64,000 nucleotides of DNA from Marinobacter sp. F3R11. GTDB taxonomy: Bacteria; Pseudomonadota; Gammaproteobacteria; Pseudomonadales; Oleiphilaceae. The stretch lies in NCBI RefSeq assembly GCF_003318275.1, contig NZ_QOCH01000014.1, positions 2,003 through 66,002 on the forward strand. The letters run 5' to 3'. Shown in pieces: positions 41,408-51,790 of the stretch (its first letter is position 1; each line of letters opens with the position of its first letter). The notes under the pieces are model-generated. The model searched no databases, was not told the origin of the DNA, and saw only the letters and a program-made list of their open reading frames with translations. The translations under genes were made by a program, and so were the position numbers.

Positions 41408-42625
41408 ATGGCGGTTGGACCAGGAAGCTTACCCGAATTCTTTCCGGTAGCAGGTGTCAGGCTGGGTATTGCCAGCGCCGGTATCAAAAAGCCCGGGCGC
41501 AAAGACATAGTGGTGTTCGAGCTGGCACCGGGAAGTCGCGTATCTGGCCTGTTTACCACTAACCAGTTCTGCGCTGCTCCAGTCACTCTTAGTCGCAAGC
41601 ATCTGGCGGAGAAAGCGCCGCGTTATTTGCTGATCAACACAGGTAATGCCAATGCGGGCACGGGCGAGCGTGGCATGAGAGATGCGCTGGCTTGTTGTGA
41701 AGCGCTGGCGCAGGGGGCTGGTGTAAGTACCACCGAGGTGCTGCCGTTTTCAACCGGTGTGATAGGTGAACCCTTGCCAGTCCGGAAAATTCTGGATGCG
41801 CTGCCCGATGCTTTGGCCAACACAGCGGATAATCGTTGGGCTGAAGCCGCATCCGGGATTATGACCACCGACACACGGCCGAAGGGTGAGTCGGTACAGG
41901 TTGATCTGGATGGTCACAGGGTTACCATTTCGGGTATCAGTAAGGGTGCCGGCATGATCCGTCCAAATATGGCGACCATGCTGGGCTTTATCGCCACGGA
42001 TGCCCTTATTGCACCAGACGCATTACAGGCGCTGGCACTGGAGCTGGGCGAGCAGTCGTTCAACCGCATTACTATTGATGGGGATACCTCCACTAACGAC
42101 GCCTGTATGCTGATAGCCAGCGGCCAGTACGGCGGCCCCGAAATCACGCTGGACAGCCCGCTTCTTCCGGCGCTGCGGGATGCGTTGAAGGGAGTCTATC
42201 TTAATCTTGCCCATGCCATCGTGCGTGATGGTGAAGGCGCAACGAAATTTGTCACTATTCGTGTGGACGGCGCTGCGGCCCGGAAAGAAGCGCTGGATGT
42301 GGCCTATACCGTAGCCCATTCACCTTTGGTGAAAACGGCACTGTTTGCTTCAGACCCCAACTGGGGGCGGATTCTCGCTGCCGTTGGGCGGGCCGGGGTT
42401 CAAGGTCTGGATGTTAATGCGCTGGAAATCTATCTCGGAGACGTATGTCTTGTAAGAGGCGGTGGTCGTGCGGAGGACTACTCCGAAGAGAGAGGGCAGG
42501 CAGTTATGGATCAGGAGGAGATCACTATCACCATCGACCTCAAGCGAGGTGACATCAGCGAGACGGTCTGGACCTGTGATTTTTCCCACGATTATGTCTC
42601 CATCAATGCTGACTACCGTAGTTAA
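41408..42625 (+). CDS. argJ: Bifunctional glutamate N-acetyltransferase / amino-acid acetyltransferase
   Basis: 405 aa. Transfers acetyl from N-acetylornithine to glutamate in the cyclic arginine pathway. Many ArgJ proteins can also use acetyl-CoA. The self-cleavage site is NMATMLGFIATDA, where T190 should become the N-terminal nucleophile of the beta chain. GAGTGGC-type ribosome site upstream. Nudix/ThiE-like gene starts 2 nt after its stop, so both are probably one transcript, as in Pseudomonas. Confidence 0.97.
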   Translation: MAVGPGSLPEFFPVAGVRLGIASAGIKKPGRKDIVVFELAPGSRVSGLFTTNQFCAAPVTLSRKHLAEKAPRYLLINTGNANAGTGERGMRDALACCEALAQGAGVSTTEVLPFSTGVIGEPLPVRKILDALPDALANTADNRWAEAASGIMTTDTRPKGESVQVDLDGHRVTISGISKGAGMIRPNMATMLGFIATDALIAPDALQALALELGEQSFNRITIDGDTSTNDACMLIASGQYGGPEITLDSPLLPALRDALKGVYLNLAHAIVRDGEGATKFVTIRVDGAAARKEALDVAYTVAHSPLVKTALFASDPNWGRILAAVGRAGVQGLDVNALEIYLGDVCLVRGGGRAEDYSEERGQAVMDQEEITITIDLKRGDISETVWTCDFSHDYVSINADYRS

Positions 42626-42627
42626 GA

Positions 42628-43617
42628 ATGTCGGGTACAGGCACAGCTGTCCGTGAAATTCATGTAGCAGTCGGCGTCATCGTCCGGGCGGGGCGTGTAT
42701 TGATTGCTCGCCGGCCAGACCACGTACATCAGGGTGGTCTGCTGGAGTTTCCAGGTGGAAAGGTTGAGCTGAATGAAACCGTTCAGGATGCGCTTGCCCG
42801 GGAGATTTATGAGGAGACCGGGTTAAAAATACCACAGGGTACGCTCAGGCCCGTGATCGGTATTCGCCATGATTATGGCGATAAGCGGGTTTTTCTCGAT
42901 GTGTGGAGAACAGATCAGGCTCAAGGCGAGGCTCATGGCCGGGAGGGACAGTTCGTCGACTGGGTGCACCCGGACGACCTGCGCGATGATGACTTTCCGG
43001 CAGCGAACCGACCGATCATCCGCGCGCTTAGACTGCCTTCCCAGCTTGCTATAACCGGAACTATTGATACTGTTGATGCCGGGGTCCGGCAACTTCGCAG
43101 TGCTCTGGCTGAACCGCTACAACAAAACGGGGAGAGCCCCGGACTGGTAATATTACGCGCACCCCGTATGGCGGCGGAAGACTATTGTTCCCTCGCGACA
43201 CTTGCCTCTGGTATTTGCGAGGCTGCTGGTGCCGGTCTTGTTCTGCATGGATCGCCGGCAGTGTTTGATGGTAATCCGGGCGCGGCAGGGCTGCATCTGC
43301 CCTGGCGTGAAGCTGAAAAGCTTGATGTGAGGCCTGTGCCAGACAGGGTATGGCTCGGAGTTTCCTGCCATGATGCCGTTCAGATAGATCATGCCGTTAC
43401 AATCGGTGCCGATTATGTGACTCTGGGGCCGGTAAAGCTTACGGCAACTCACCCCGGTATGCCGGCCATAGGCTGGGCCCGGTTTCGCGAACTGCTTTCC
43501 CGTGCAACGATTCCTGTCTTTGGTCTTGGAGGCCTTGAGATGGCCGATCTGGATCAGGTAAAGCGGGTCGGAGGGCAAGGGATTGCTGGAATCCGCTATT
43601 GGTGGCCACAAAACTGA
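42628..43617 (+). CDS. Nudix hydrolase fused to a thiamine-phosphate-synthase-like domain
   Basis: 329 aa with two domains. Residues about 8-135 form a MutT-type Nudix domain with box [20 protein letters not shown] followed by ETGL (GX5EX7REUXEEXGU satisfied). Residues about 150-325 resemble ThiE/TenI barrels: [53 protein letters not shown] and [13 protein letters not shown]. The first domain suggests clean-up of oxidised nucleotides such as 8-oxo-dGTP. The role of the second is unknown. It lacks an obvious full set of thiamine-phosphate synthase catalytic residues, so that activity should not be assumed. Confidence 0.88.
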   Translation: MSGTGTAVREIHVAVGVIVRAGRVLIARRPDHVHQGGLLEFPGGKVELNETVQDALAREIYEETGLKIPQGTLRPVIGIRHDYGDKRVFLDVWRTDQAQGEAHGREGQFVDWVHPDDLRDDDFPAANRPIIRALRLPSQLAITGTIDTVDAGVRQLRSALAEPLQQNGESPGLVILRAPRMAAEDYCSLATLASGICEAAGAGLVLHGSPAVFDGNPGAAGLHLPWREAEKLDVRPVPDRVWLGVSCHDAVQIDHAVTIGADYVTLGPVKLTATHPGMPAIGWARFRELLSRATIPVFGLGGLEMADLDQVKRVGGQGIAGIRYWWPQN

Positions 43618-43726
43618 GGATGTCCAGCCTCGGCAGGTCCTGTCTCTGATATGCTTGCCGGCGGAACTTTCTTATACATCGCTGGTTATGCGGCGATTTG
43701 TTCAAATCTGTATCCCGGGAGACGCC

Positions 43727-44203
43727 GTGAGTAAACTGACCCATCTTGATGACAAGGGTGAAGCCCGTATGGTGGACGTTACGGATAAAGCCGTAACGGA
43801 ACGCGAAGCCCGCGCAGAAGCAACCATCCATATGACGTGTGAAACACTGAGAATGATTACAGACGGAGAGCATCCGAAAGGGGATGTGCTGGCTGTCGCA
43901 CGTATTGCGGGGATTATGGCCGCCAAGAGAACACATGAACTGATTCCGTTATGCCATGCTCTGAACCTCACCTCGGTTAAGGTCGAACTCTCTCCGGGAG
44001 CTGATGGCGCGTCCGTGCACATACTCACATGCTGCAAGCTTTCAGGCCGGACAGGTGTTGAAATGGAGGCGCTTACCGCTGCCAGCGTGGCAGCATTGAC
44101 CCTCTATGACATGTGCAAAGCCGTGGATAAAGGAATGGAAATCGGTGCAGTGCGTCTACTGGAGAAAAAAGGCGGCCGCAGTGGGCACTGGACTGCTGAC
44201 TGA
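43727..44203 (+). CDS. moaC: Cyclic pyranopterin monophosphate synthase MoaC
   Basis: 158 aa (E. coli 161) from GTG at 43727, with CGGGAG upstream. Works with MoaA in the first stage of molybdenum cofactor synthesis. Starts [20 protein letters not shown]. Active-site blocks [18 protein letters not shown] and [28 protein letters not shown] are given here in outline. The frame extends upstream to 43583 but the extra 48 residues overlap the preceding gene. No moaA, moaD or moaE is adjacent. The 109-nt gap upstream showed no convincing riboswitch. Confidence 0.95.
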   Translation: MSKLTHLDDKGEARMVDVTDKAVTEREARAEATIHMTCETLRMITDGEHPKGDVLAVARIAGIMAAKRTHELIPLCHALNLTSVKVELSPGADGASVHILTCCKLSGRTGVEMEALTAASVAALTLYDMCKAVDKGMEIGAVRLLEKKGGRSGHWTAD

Positions 44204-44244
44204 TCCTGTTTGGTTTCGCTGATTTTACCGCGGGTACACGGGAA

Positions 44245-44274
44245 TTACGCCTTGCGGTCGGCACATGGTAGAAT
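44245..44274 (+). promoter_or_regulatory. Possible ribA promoter
   Basis: TTACGC at 44245-44250, 18-bp spacer, TAGAAT at 44269-44274, 36 nt before the ribA GTG. Confidence 0.4.
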
Positions 44275-44309
44275 GCGCGCCCCGATTTATTGAACCACGA
44301 GGAAAGACT

Positions 44310-44924
44310 GTGGCTGTTCGTTACATCCAGACCTGCCGGTTGCCGACCCCGTTCGGGGTATTCGATATGCACGGTTTTGAAGAGCTGGACACGGGAAAGG
44401 AGCATGTTGCTCTGACTTTGGGGTCTCTGGATGCTGAAGGCCCCATGCTGGCACGTACGCATTCGGAATGCCTTACTGGCGATGCTCTTTACAGCATGCG
44501 CTGTGACTGCGGCTACCAGCTTGAAGAGGCTTTGCGCAGCATTGCCCGGGAGGGTCGCGGTATTCTTATGTATTTACGCCAGGAGGGCAGGGGTATTGGC
44601 CTTCTTAACAAGATTCGCGCATACCACCTTCAGGATCAGGGTGCGGACACGGTGGAAGCCAATGAGCGCCTCGGGTTTGCGGCAGACCTGCGCGACTACA
44701 GCATGTGCAAGGACATGCTGGAGCACCTGGGCATAAAAAGCCTGCGTCTGATGACCAACAACCCACGCAAGGTAAAGGCGCTGACCTCTTACGGTATTGA
44801 GATTGCGGAACGTGTTCCTCTTCAGGTGGGTCGTAACCCCCATAATGAGCATTACCTGAATACCAAGCAGAGCAAACTCGGGCACTGGCTGGAAACACAT
44901 CAGGATGATGATCCTCAGCTGTAA
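44310..44924 (+). CDS. ribA: GTP cyclohydrolase II
   Basis: 204 aa (E. coli 196) from GTG at 44310 with AGGAAA seven bases upstream. First step of riboflavin synthesis from GTP. Zinc ligands [15 protein letters not shown] (CX10CXC), catalytic [14 protein letters not shown] and [11 protein letters not shown] are all present. A stand-alone RibA, not fused to RibB. The longer frame to 44265 runs through the probable promoter. Confidence 0.96.
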   Translation: MAVRYIQTCRLPTPFGVFDMHGFEELDTGKEHVALTLGSLDAEGPMLARTHSECLTGDALYSMRCDCGYQLEEALRSIAREGRGILMYLRQEGRGIGLLNKIRAYHLQDQGADTVEANERLGFAADLRDYSMCKDMLEHLGIKSLRLMTNNPRKVKALTSYGIEIAERVPLQVGRNPHNEHYLNTKQSKLGHWLETHQDDDPQL

Positions 44925-44955
44925 GCACTGCCCATATGCCGGATACGAACGTACG

Positions 44956-44981
44956 AAAAAGCCCGCCGAAGCGGGCTTTTT
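44956..44981. terminator. Bidirectional terminator between ribA and dxs
   Basis: AAAAAGCCCGC, CGAA, GCGGGCTTTTT: perfect stem with a GNRA-like tetraloop context and T tracts in both directions. Confidence 0.95.
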
Positions 44982-45004
44982 CCGTCAGAGCAAACCGTTA
45001 TGCT

Positions 45005-46936
45005 TTATTTGACGGCTTTAAGTCTCTGGTGCTGCAGTCGCTCCATACGGGCATTTATGGCTGAGAAGATGCCTTGGGCATCCAGTCCGCAGTCCTTGAG
45101 CAATTCTTCGTGTCTGCCGTGATCAATGAAGGTGTCTGGTAGTCCAAGCTGAAGCACCGGCATTGAAACCTCCTGGCAGTTCAGGAATTCGGCAACCGCA
45201 CTTCCTGCTCCGCCCGCGATGGTGTTCTCCTCCAGAGTGACCAGCAGATCATGCTGCTCGGCAAGTTCGAGAATCAGTGTTGTGTCCAGTGGTTTTACGA
45301 AGCGCATGTCAGCTACCGTTGCTCCCAGCTTCTCCGCGGCCTCCATGGCAGGGGCGAGCAATGTGCCAAAGTTGAGAATAGCGATGCCGCTGCCGTCGCG
45401 AACTTTGCGCCCCTTGCCGATTTCCACGGGCGTAAGTTTTTCCTGGATTTCTGCTCCGGGCCCGGTGCCTCTCGGGTACCGCACGGCTGCAGGCCCTTCA
45501 AACAGCAAGCCGGTATGCAGCAGCTGACGGGTTTCATTTTCATCAGATGGTGTCATCAGAACCATGTTCGGGATGCAGCGAAGATAGCTGATATCAAAGG
45601 CCCCTGCATGGGTAGGGCCGTCTTCACCAACCAGACCGGCTCTGTCGATGGCGAACAGAACGTCCAGATTCTGTATGGCCACATCATGTATAAGCTGATC
45701 GTATGCCCGCTGCAAAAATGTGGAGTAAATCGCAACTACAGGTTTTGCGCCATCGCATGCCATGCCCGCTGCAAGTGTTACGGCATGCTGCTCGGCAATG
45801 GCCACATCGAAGTACCGGTCCGGGAAGCGCTCCGAGAATGCCAGCAGGTCTGAGCCTTCGCACATGGCGGGGGTGATGCCATTTACGCGCTCATCAAGTT
45901 CTGCTGCATCGCATAGCCATTGTCCGAACACGTTGGCATATTTCAGTCGGGTTGGTGCGGGCTTCAGAGTTTCCGGCCGGTTGGGTGATGCAGGTTCAAT
46001 TTTGTTGATGGCATGGTAGCCAATGGGGTCTGCTTCAGCCGGAGCGAAGCCTTTGCCTTTGGTTGTCACCACGTGTAAAAACTGCGGGCCTTCCAGCTCA
46101 CGGATATTTTCCAGAGTCTCGACCAGCAGGGGCAGGTCATGGCCATCAATGGGGCCTATATAATTGAACCCCAGCTCCTCAAACAGAGTGCCCGGGGCAA
46201 TCATGCCCTTGAAGTGCTCCTCGGTTTTCTTTGCAAGAGCCATGAGATTCGGAGCGCCCTGAAGGACTTTCTTACTGCTGTCACGGACCTGATTGTAGGT
46301 GCGGCTTGAAAGCAGCTTGGCAAAATAGTTGGACAGCCCGCCGACATTGCGGGAGATCGACATGTCGTTATCGTTCAGGATTACCAGCATGTCTGCGCGC
46401 AGGTGGCCAGCATGATTCAATGCTTCAAAGGCCATACCAGCAGTCATGGCTCCATCGCCGATCACCGCAATACTTTTGCGGCCGGTATTCTGCTCCCGGG
46501 CGGCTACCGCCATACCAAGCGCTGCACTGATAGAAGTACTTGAGTGACCAACACCGAAGGTATCGTATTCGCTTTCCGCACGCTTCGGAAAGGCGGCCAG
46601 TCCGTTCTTTCTGCGGATGCTGCCCATTTGTTCCCGGCGGCCGGTCAGAATTTTGTGTGGATAAGCCTGGTGGCCAACATCCCATACCAGTCGGTCTTCC
46701 GGTGTATTAAAGGTGTAGTGCAACGCCACAGTAAGTTCCAGCACCCCAAGCCCCGCGCCAAAATGGCCGCCGGTCTGACCAACGCTCCATAACAGGAACG
46801 CCCTCAGCTCTCGGGCGAGTTGGACTAGTTGGTCAGACGGAAGCTCCCGCAACTGGGCCGGTACGTCGATCCTGTCCAGCAGCGGTGTGTTTGGCCGCTG
46901 TGATGGGATTTCCTTGAAAATATAAGTGTCCTGCAT
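45005..46936 (-). CDS. dxs: 1-deoxy-D-xylulose-5-phosphate synthase
   Basis: 643 aa. Thiamine diphosphate enzyme that condenses pyruvate with glyceraldehyde 3-phosphate, the entry step of the MEP isoprenoid route. Conserved features are [35 protein letters not shown], the TPP motif [15 protein letters not shown] through NDNDMSIS, and [33 protein letters not shown]. It lies 169 nt downstream of ispA, which uses its end products, so the run xseB-ispA-dxs matches the E. coli order. Confidence 0.98.
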   Translation of the reverse strand: MQDTYIFKEIPSQRPNTPLLDRIDVPAQLRELPSDQLVQLARELRAFLLWSVGQTGGHFGAGLGVLELTVALHYTFNTPEDRLVWDVGHQAYPHKILTGRREQMGSIRRKNGLAAFPKRAESEYDTFGVGHSSTSISAALGMAVAAREQNTGRKSIAVIGDGAMTAGMAFEALNHAGHLRADMLVILNDNDMSISRNVGGLSNYFAKLLSSRTYNQVRDSSKKVLQGAPNLMALAKKTEEHFKGMIAPGTLFEELGFNYIGPIDGHDLPLLVETLENIRELEGPQFLHVVTTKGKGFAPAEADPIGYHAINKIEPASPNRPETLKPAPTRLKYANVFGQWLCDAAELDERVNGITPAMCEGSDLLAFSERFPDRYFDVAIAEQHAVTLAAGMACDGAKPVVAIYSTFLQRAYDQLIHDVAIQNLDVLFAIDRAGLVGEDGPTHAGAFDISYLRCIPNMVLMTPSDENETRQLLHTGLLFEGPAAVRYPRGTGPGAEIQEKLTPVEIGKGRKVRDGSGIAILNFGTLLAPAMEAAEKLGATVADMRFVKPLDTTLILELAEQHDLLVTLEENTIAGGAGSAVAEFLNCQEVSMPVLQLGLPDTFIDHGRHEELLKDCGLDAQGIFSAINARMERLQHQRLKAVK

Positions 46937-47105
46937 CTACTCGAGTCTTTTCCGGGATGTTCGGTAACTGGCCGTCATTATAGGGGAACAGGGGTGCCTG
47001 TTTCACACATGTCGGACCATATGTAACGAATTTGTATTTTGCCAGTGTGCGCTTTTGCGGCAACCGGGTTCAATGGCGAACTTAATGAAAAAATCAGAGG
47101 AAAGC

Positions 47106-48005
47106 TCAATGAGTTCTTGCCACTACGTAATCAGCCATGGCTCTCAGCGGGTCGGCTTCCGGACCAAAATCCTTGAGGCTCCCGAGTGCGTTGCTGAGCA
47201 GTGTGGAGAGATGCTCCCGTGCTCCGGCAAGCCCAAGCAGGGCAGGGTAAGTTGGTTTGGCGCGTGCAATATCGGAACCCTGGGGTTTGCCGATGGTTGC
47301 TGTGTCGCCTTCAATGTCGAGGAGGTCATCCTGAACCTGAAATGCGAGGCCGAGGGCTTTGGCATAGCCTTCCAGGGCATTCAGTGAGCCTTCGCTGACT
47401 CCCGGCGCGCTCAGTGCTCCGATCCGAATGCTGGCTTCAATCAGGGCACCGGTTTTATGTCTGTGCATGGTTTCGAGCTGTGCCAGTGTCAGACTTTTGC
47501 CAACGGATTCCAGGTCAATTGCCTGACCACCTACCATACCTCGATGGCCGCTGGCCCGGGCCAGCTCCTGAATCATGCTGATCCGTGCGGATGCATCGAT
47601 ACCCGGGGCATCTGCCAGCCATTCAAATGCCAGTGCCTGCAAGGCATCTCCGGCCAGAATCGCGGTAGCTTCATCGAAGGCGATGTGTGCTGTTGGCCGG
47701 CCCCGGCGCAACTCGTCGTTATCCATCGCCGGGAGGTCGTCATGAACAAGCGAATAGGCGTGGATCAACTCCACGGCGCAGGCCGGGATCAGCGCGGTAT
47801 CACCGCTCTGGCCCAGAGCACGCGCAGCAGCAAGGCTCAGCGCAGGCCGAATGCGTTTGCCCCCACCCAGTACGCTGTAACGCATGGCTTCCTGGAGTCG
47901 CTCAGAGGCGGAACTACCGGATTCAATGCGACGAGACAGCTCTGCGTCCACTCGGGCACGACAGGTTTCCAGAAAGTCCATGGCAGGAGCGCTCCTGTTA
48001 CGCAT
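47106..48005 (-). CDS. ispA: Polyprenyl (farnesyl) diphosphate synthase
   Basis: 299 aa (E. coli 299), all-trans short-chain prenyl synthase. The first aspartate-rich motif is VHDDLPAMDNDELRRGRP, with two residues between Asp pairs as in bacterial FPP synthases. The second is QVQDDLLDIEGD. GGKRIRPALSLAAARALG marks the substrate-binding basic region. Its start overlaps the xseB stop by one base, so the two are translationally coupled. Confidence 0.96.
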   Translation of the reverse strand: MRNRSAPAMDFLETCRARVDAELSRRIESGSSASERLQEAMRYSVLGGGKRIRPALSLAAARALGQSGDTALIPACAVELIHAYSLVHDDLPAMDNDELRRGRPTAHIAFDEATAILAGDALQALAFEWLADAPGIDASARISMIQELARASGHRGMVGGQAIDLESVGKSLTLAQLETMHRHKTGALIEASIRIGALSAPGVSEGSLNALEGYAKALGLAFQVQDDLLDIEGDTATIGKPQGSDIARAKPTYPALLGLAGAREHLSTLLSNALGSLKDFGPEADPLRAMADYVVARTH

Positions 48006-48259
48006 CAGTTGGAGTCATCTGGCAAAAATGGACGGGTTTCCAGGGTCCCGTCGCCGTTCTGCACCAGTTGCTCAACCCGTTGTTCGGCACTTTTGAGGGC
48101 CTGCTGGCATGACCGGGTCAGTTTTACGCCACGTTCGAAGGCAGCCAGCGATTGTTCCAGGGACAGGTCGCCCTGCTCCAGGTTACGTACCAGCGTTTCC
48201 AGCTCATCAAGGGATTTTTCAAAATCGGCAATGGATGTGGTGTCTTGTTGACCAGCCAT
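48005..48259 (-). CDS. xseB: Exodeoxyribonuclease VII small subunit
   Basis: 84 aa (E. coli 80), a short helical protein: IADFEKSLDELETLVRNLEQGDLSLEQSLAAFERGVKLTRSCQQAL in outline. Several copies decorate XseA to give exonuclease VII. First of xseB-ispA-dxs. xseA is not in the window. Confidence 0.96.
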   Translation of the reverse strand: MAGQQDTTSIADFEKSLDELETLVRNLEQGDLSLEQSLAAFERGVKLTRSCQQALKSAEQRVEQLVQNGDGTLETRPFLPDDSN

Positions 48260-48314
48260 CGGCTGCCCTCCGATCGGGTGAACGAATTTTGCGGATTATA
48301 TCAGAGGCTGAGCT

Positions 48315-49088
48315 CTATCGCTGCCAGTGGAACTCCCGGTATTCTTCAGGGCGACCTTCGGGAGCCCAGCTCTGCTCAGTAACCCGGATTTCACCTGTGC
48401 CTGAGATGCTGACGATCGTTGTGGCACGGGTTCCATATTCGGCTCCGGTTATAAACGGTGATGAAAGAAAGCGTTCTGTATCACGACTTACGCCCGTATC
48501 CGGTAGCAGATGATCCGGTGCCGGTGTCCCATCCTGGAGCAGTACAGCGAGGTCTCTGTGCAGGTCTCCGGAGCTGCTGCCTGCTGATTTTACTGTCTGG
48601 TCTACGGCCTCTCTGAGCCGTAACAGTTTTGGCCAGGGAGTCTGAAGCAGGTGGTTGCTAAGGCCGTATGTGCCACGGTGAATTGTGCGCCCCGGGTGTG
48701 CATCCCGATTGCTGAAATACCAGCCATGGGTGTCGCAGAGGCTGATGAGGTTGAATCCGGCGTAGCGGCTGGCGGTATTTGTCAGGTTATTCTGAAGTTG
48801 AGAGTGAGGCTCTGTGAGCGCCCGCAGGGGGAGTTCGCCACGGCTTATCTGGCCGGCTTCGGGAGTGCCTTCGCGGACGTTGGTAACGGCGGCAACCCTG
48901 CCATTGGGGGAAACAGCGAGCCAGGTTCCGCCGGATTTCAGATCCCTTCCGGAAAGCACCCGGTTACCGGAGTCTGTAGTCCACCAGTCGAGAGGTGCAG
49001 TGGGCCGGTGAAAAAACTCATCCCTGTTGGCCGCGATTACCAGGGGAAAACGGGTGCTTTGGCCAAGGGAAAATGCGATCAGGCACAT
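48315..49088 (-). CDS. NRDE-family (TANGO2-like) protein
   Basis: 257 aa. The N-terminus MCLIAFSLGQSTRFPLVIAANRDEFFHRPT carries the Asn-Arg-Asp-Glu signature at residues 21-24, preceded by the Cys2 that is conserved in this family. GRDLKSGGTWLAVSPNGRVAAVTNVRE follows, also characteristic. Cys2 could act as an N-terminal nucleophile after Met removal. Bacterial function is not settled; haem trafficking has been proposed for some relatives. It lies upstream of xseB on the same strand with a 55-nt gap and diverges from the permease gene. Confidence 0.88.
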   Translation of the reverse strand: MCLIAFSLGQSTRFPLVIAANRDEFFHRPTAPLDWWTTDSGNRVLSGRDLKSGGTWLAVSPNGRVAAVTNVREGTPEAGQISRGELPLRALTEPHSQLQNNLTNTASRYAGFNLISLCDTHGWYFSNRDAHPGRTIHRGTYGLSNHLLQTPWPKLLRLREAVDQTVKSAGSSSGDLHRDLAVLLQDGTPAPDHLLPDTGVSRDTERFLSSPFITGAEYGTRATTIVSISGTGEIRVTEQSWAPEGRPEEYREFHWQR

Positions 49089-49177
49089 GCAAGGTTGTTC
49101 TCCGGAGTGAAGGGGTATTTGAAGTTGTTGCTGGTGTGTATCATACCAGCCTTGTTTTCCCGGATGTGTGAGCAGCT

Positions 49178-49975
49178 ATGTCCCTGTTGTCCTTATTTTC
49201 TGTATATCTGGCACTCGGTGCCTTTGCCGGAACCCTTGCCGGTCTGTTTGGCATTGGTGGCGGCCTGATCATTGTTCCGGTGCTTATATTCAGTTTCGGA
49301 CTGCAAGGCTTCAGCACGGAAATCGCAGCTCATATGGCCGTTGGAACTTCACTGGCAACCATCGTTTTCACCTCTTTAAGCTCTATCCGTTCGCATCATA
49401 AACACGGGGCGATACGCTGGGATATTTTTCGCCCGATGATCTTTGGCATTGTGGTTGGAGCTTTTATTGGCGCCTGGACAGCTTCGTTACTGAGCGGTCC
49501 TGCACTGGAACTGATCATCGGCATATTTGTCATCCTTGTGGGTTTCAAAATGCTGCTCGATGTAAACCCATCACCTGGCAGGAAGCTGCCGGGGAATATG
49601 AGCCTGGGTGCAGCAGGTGCAGGAATCGGCTGGGCTTCAGCCATTTTCGGAATTGGCGGTGGTACGCTCACAGTGCCATATCTGAGCTGGTGTAACGTCC
49701 GCATGCAGCAAGCGGTTGGTACTTCTGCTGCGTGTGGGTTGCCCATTGCTGTGGCCGGCGCCCTGGGTAATGCCTGGACAGGGTGGCAGGAGCCTGCTTT
49801 GCCGGAATACAGTCTTGGGTTTGTTTATATGCCGGCGCTGATCGGAATTATTCTGACCAGCGTAGTGTTTGCCCGAGTGGGGGCGAATCTGGCGCACCGG
49901 CTTAATGCCAGGGTGTTGAAGCGTATCTTTGCGTTAATGCTTTTGTTGATTGGTCTTCGTTTTCTTCTGACCTGA
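49178..49975 (+). CDS. TauE/SafE-family (TSUP) membrane permease
   Basis: 265 aa with about eight hydrophobic spans in two repeats. Each repeat has the glycine-rich entry motif: [20 protein letters not shown] near residue 20 and [18 protein letters not shown] near residue 155. Members export sulfite, sulfonates or other sulfur compounds and organic anions. The substrate here cannot be told. Ends 10 nt before lgt, so it may share its transcript. Confidence 0.9.
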   Translation: MSLLSLFSVYLALGAFAGTLAGLFGIGGGLIIVPVLIFSFGLQGFSTEIAAHMAVGTSLATIVFTSLSSIRSHHKHGAIRWDIFRPMIFGIVVGAFIGAWTASLLSGPALELIIGIFVILVGFKMLLDVNPSPGRKLPGNMSLGAAGAGIGWASAIFGIGGGTLTVPYLSWCNVRMQQAVGTSAACGLPIAVAGALGNAWTGWQEPALPEYSLGFVYMPALIGIILTSVVFARVGANLAHRLNARVLKRIFALMLLLIGLRFLLT

Positions 49976-49985
49976 GAGGTTTCTG

Positions 49986-50774
49986 ATGCTTCAGCATCCA
50001 CAGATAGACCCGGTAGCTATTGCTATTGGGCCATTAAAGATTCACTGGTATGGACTGACTTATCTGGTTGGTTTTGTCGCTGGCTGGTGGCTGGGGCGCT
50101 TGCGTGCCCGCAAACCTGGCTCCCCGATAACAGAAGAGCAGATGGGTGATCTTCTTTTCTATCTGGCGCTTGGGGTTATTCTGGGGGGGCGTTTTGGTTA
50201 CGTTATCTTCTACAACTTTGATGTTTTTCTCGCGGACCCCTTATGGCTTCTGCGTGTATGGGAAGGTGGTATGTCCTTCCATGGCGGGCTGCTTGGCGTC
50301 ATGTTTGCCATGTGGTTATACGGGCGCAAAATCGGTACAGGGTTCTGGCGCCTTGCCGATTTTGTGGCGCCGCTGGTGCCGGTAGGTCTCGGAGCTGGCC
50401 GGATTGGTAATTTCATTAACGGAGAGCTCTGGGGTAAGCCTACGGATCTGCCCTGGGGCATGGTGTTCCGCCAGGCTCCGGACGCCTTGGCGCGGCACCC
50501 TTCCCAGCTTTATCAATTTGCCCTGGAGGGGGTACTGTTTTTTATTATCCTTTGGTGGTTCTCGTCCAGGCCTCGCCCAAAAATGGCGGTGTCAGGGTTG
50601 TTTCTGATTTGCTACGGAATCTTCCGCTTTCTGGTGGAGTTCGTTCGTCAGCCGGATGCACAACTGGGCTATCTGGCGTTTGACTGGCTAACCATGGGGC
50701 AGGTACTTTCTTTCCCTATGCTTCTGGCCGGGGCTGTTTTGATGTTTATTGCTTACCGGAGAAACGTGGAATGA
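49986..50774 (+). CDS. lgt: Prolipoprotein diacylglyceryl transferase
   Basis: 262 aa, seven membrane spans. Transfers diacylglycerol from phosphatidylglycerol to the lipobox cysteine, so it acts on LpoA encoded in this window among others. Signature regions are [25 protein letters not shown] with the essential His, and [26 protein letters not shown] precedes the start. ATGA overlap with thyA, the usual lgt-thyA pairing. Confidence 0.97.
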   Translation: MLQHPQIDPVAIAIGPLKIHWYGLTYLVGFVAGWWLGRLRARKPGSPITEEQMGDLLFYLALGVILGGRFGYVIFYNFDVFLADPLWLLRVWEGGMSFHGGLLGVMFAMWLYGRKIGTGFWRLADFVAPLVPVGLGAGRIGNFINGELWGKPTDLPWGMVFRQAPDALARHPSQLYQFALEGVLFFIILWWFSSRPRPKMAVSGLFLICYGIFRFLVEFVRQPDAQLGYLAFDWLTMGQVLSFPMLLAGAVLMFIAYRRNVE

Positions 50775-51610
50775 AAGCCTACCTCGATCTTATGCAGGAT
50801 GTAGTAGATAACGGGTTCGATAAAGGCGATCGCACCGGCGTCGGCACCCGCTCTGTTTTCGGGCGCCAGATCCGCTTCAACCTTCAAAACGGGTTCCCTC
50901 TGGTAACCACGAAGAAAGTACACCTGCGAAGCATTATTTACGAACTGCTCTGGTTCCTGAATGGGTCTACGGACAACAACTGGCTGAAAGAGCGGAAAGT
51001 ATCTATCTGGAACGAATGGGCACTGGAAAACGGCGACCTTGGTCCCATATACGGCAAGCAGTGGCGCAGTTGGCAATGCCCGGATGGCCGCATAGTTGAT
51101 CAGATCAGCGAGGTCATTGACCAGATTCGCAACAAGCCAAACTCCCGTCGTCTGATTGTTTCCGCCTGGAACCCGGCGGAACTTCCGGACGAATCGGTAG
51201 GCCCCCAGGACAACGTCCGCGAGGGTCGCATGGCCCTGGCTCCCTGCCACTGCCTGTTTCAGTTTTATGTGCTTGATGGCAAGCTCTCCTGCCAGCTTTA
51301 CCAGCGCAGCGCAGACTTGTTTCTGGGGGTACCGTTCAACATTGCTTCCTACGCCTTGCTGACGCATATGATTGCCCAGCAGTGTGACCTGGAGGTTGGT
51401 GAGTTTGTGCACACGTTTGGCGACTGTCATCTCTATCAAAATCACCTGACTGATGACATTGTTTTCGAACAGCTCAAGCGTGAGCCGAAGGCGTTCCCTG
51501 AACTCGTGATCAAGCGCAAACCAGACTCAATATTTGATTACGAACTGGAAGATTTTGAATTTGAAGGCTACGACCCATACCCCGGAATCAAAGCCCCTAT
51601 AGCAATATAA
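50771..51610 (+). CDS. thyA: Thymidylate synthase
   Basis: 279 aa (E. coli 264). Methylates dUMP using methylene-tetrahydrofolate, producing dihydrofolate that FolA, encoded downstream, recycles. The catalytic cysteine is in [39 protein letters not shown] and GDCHLYQNH are conserved. An insertion of about 15 residues ([15 protein letters not shown]) sits just before MALAPCH relative to E. coli, a type seen in other gammaproteobacterial ThyA. It keeps the C-terminal IKAPIAI. Confidence 0.97.
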   Translation: MKAYLDLMQDVVDNGFDKGDRTGVGTRSVFGRQIRFNLQNGFPLVTTKKVHLRSIIYELLWFLNGSTDNNWLKERKVSIWNEWALENGDLGPIYGKQWRSWQCPDGRIVDQISEVIDQIRNKPNSRRLIVSAWNPAELPDESVGPQDNVREGRMALAPCHCLFQFYVLDGKLSCQLYQRSADLFLGVPFNIASYALLTHMIAQQCDLEVGEFVHTFGDCHLYQNHLTDDIVFEQLKREPKAFPELVIKRKPDSIFDYELEDFEFEGYDPYPGIKAPIAI

Positions 51611-51639
51611 ACCAGGCAGGCTTCACCTAAAGTTCGACC

Positions 51640-51750
51640 GCGAGGGTGCGGGAAGGGCTGTCCAAAAATGTGCGGAGCCATGGATGGCGGAGCCAAGTGT
51701 ACACGGACGTATTCACAGCGTTTTTTGGACAGCCCTTCCCGCACCCTCGC
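51640..51750. repeat. Palindromic MITE-like element with 29-bp perfect arms
   Basis: Arms 51640-51668 and 51722-51750 are exact inverse complements over 29 bp, with a 53-nt centre. The arms are GC-rich and end in an A/T run facing the centre. The centre holds GGAGCCATGGATGGCGGAGCC-like short repeats (split at 51674-51694) and TGTACA. It lies wholly in the thyA-folA gap. It may be a non-autonomous mobile or repetitive extragenic element, and as RNA would fold into a very long hairpin. An 82-aa open frame through it is not supported as a gene. Confidence 0.85.
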
Positions 51751-51790
51751 CGCCCCGAAGTCAGCAAGCTCCGAGCCAGAGGAACAAAGC

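Noticed and set aside
43618-43726. Molybdenum cofactor riboswitch before moaC
   Set aside because: The gap is only 109 nt and I could not find the conserved paired elements of that class.
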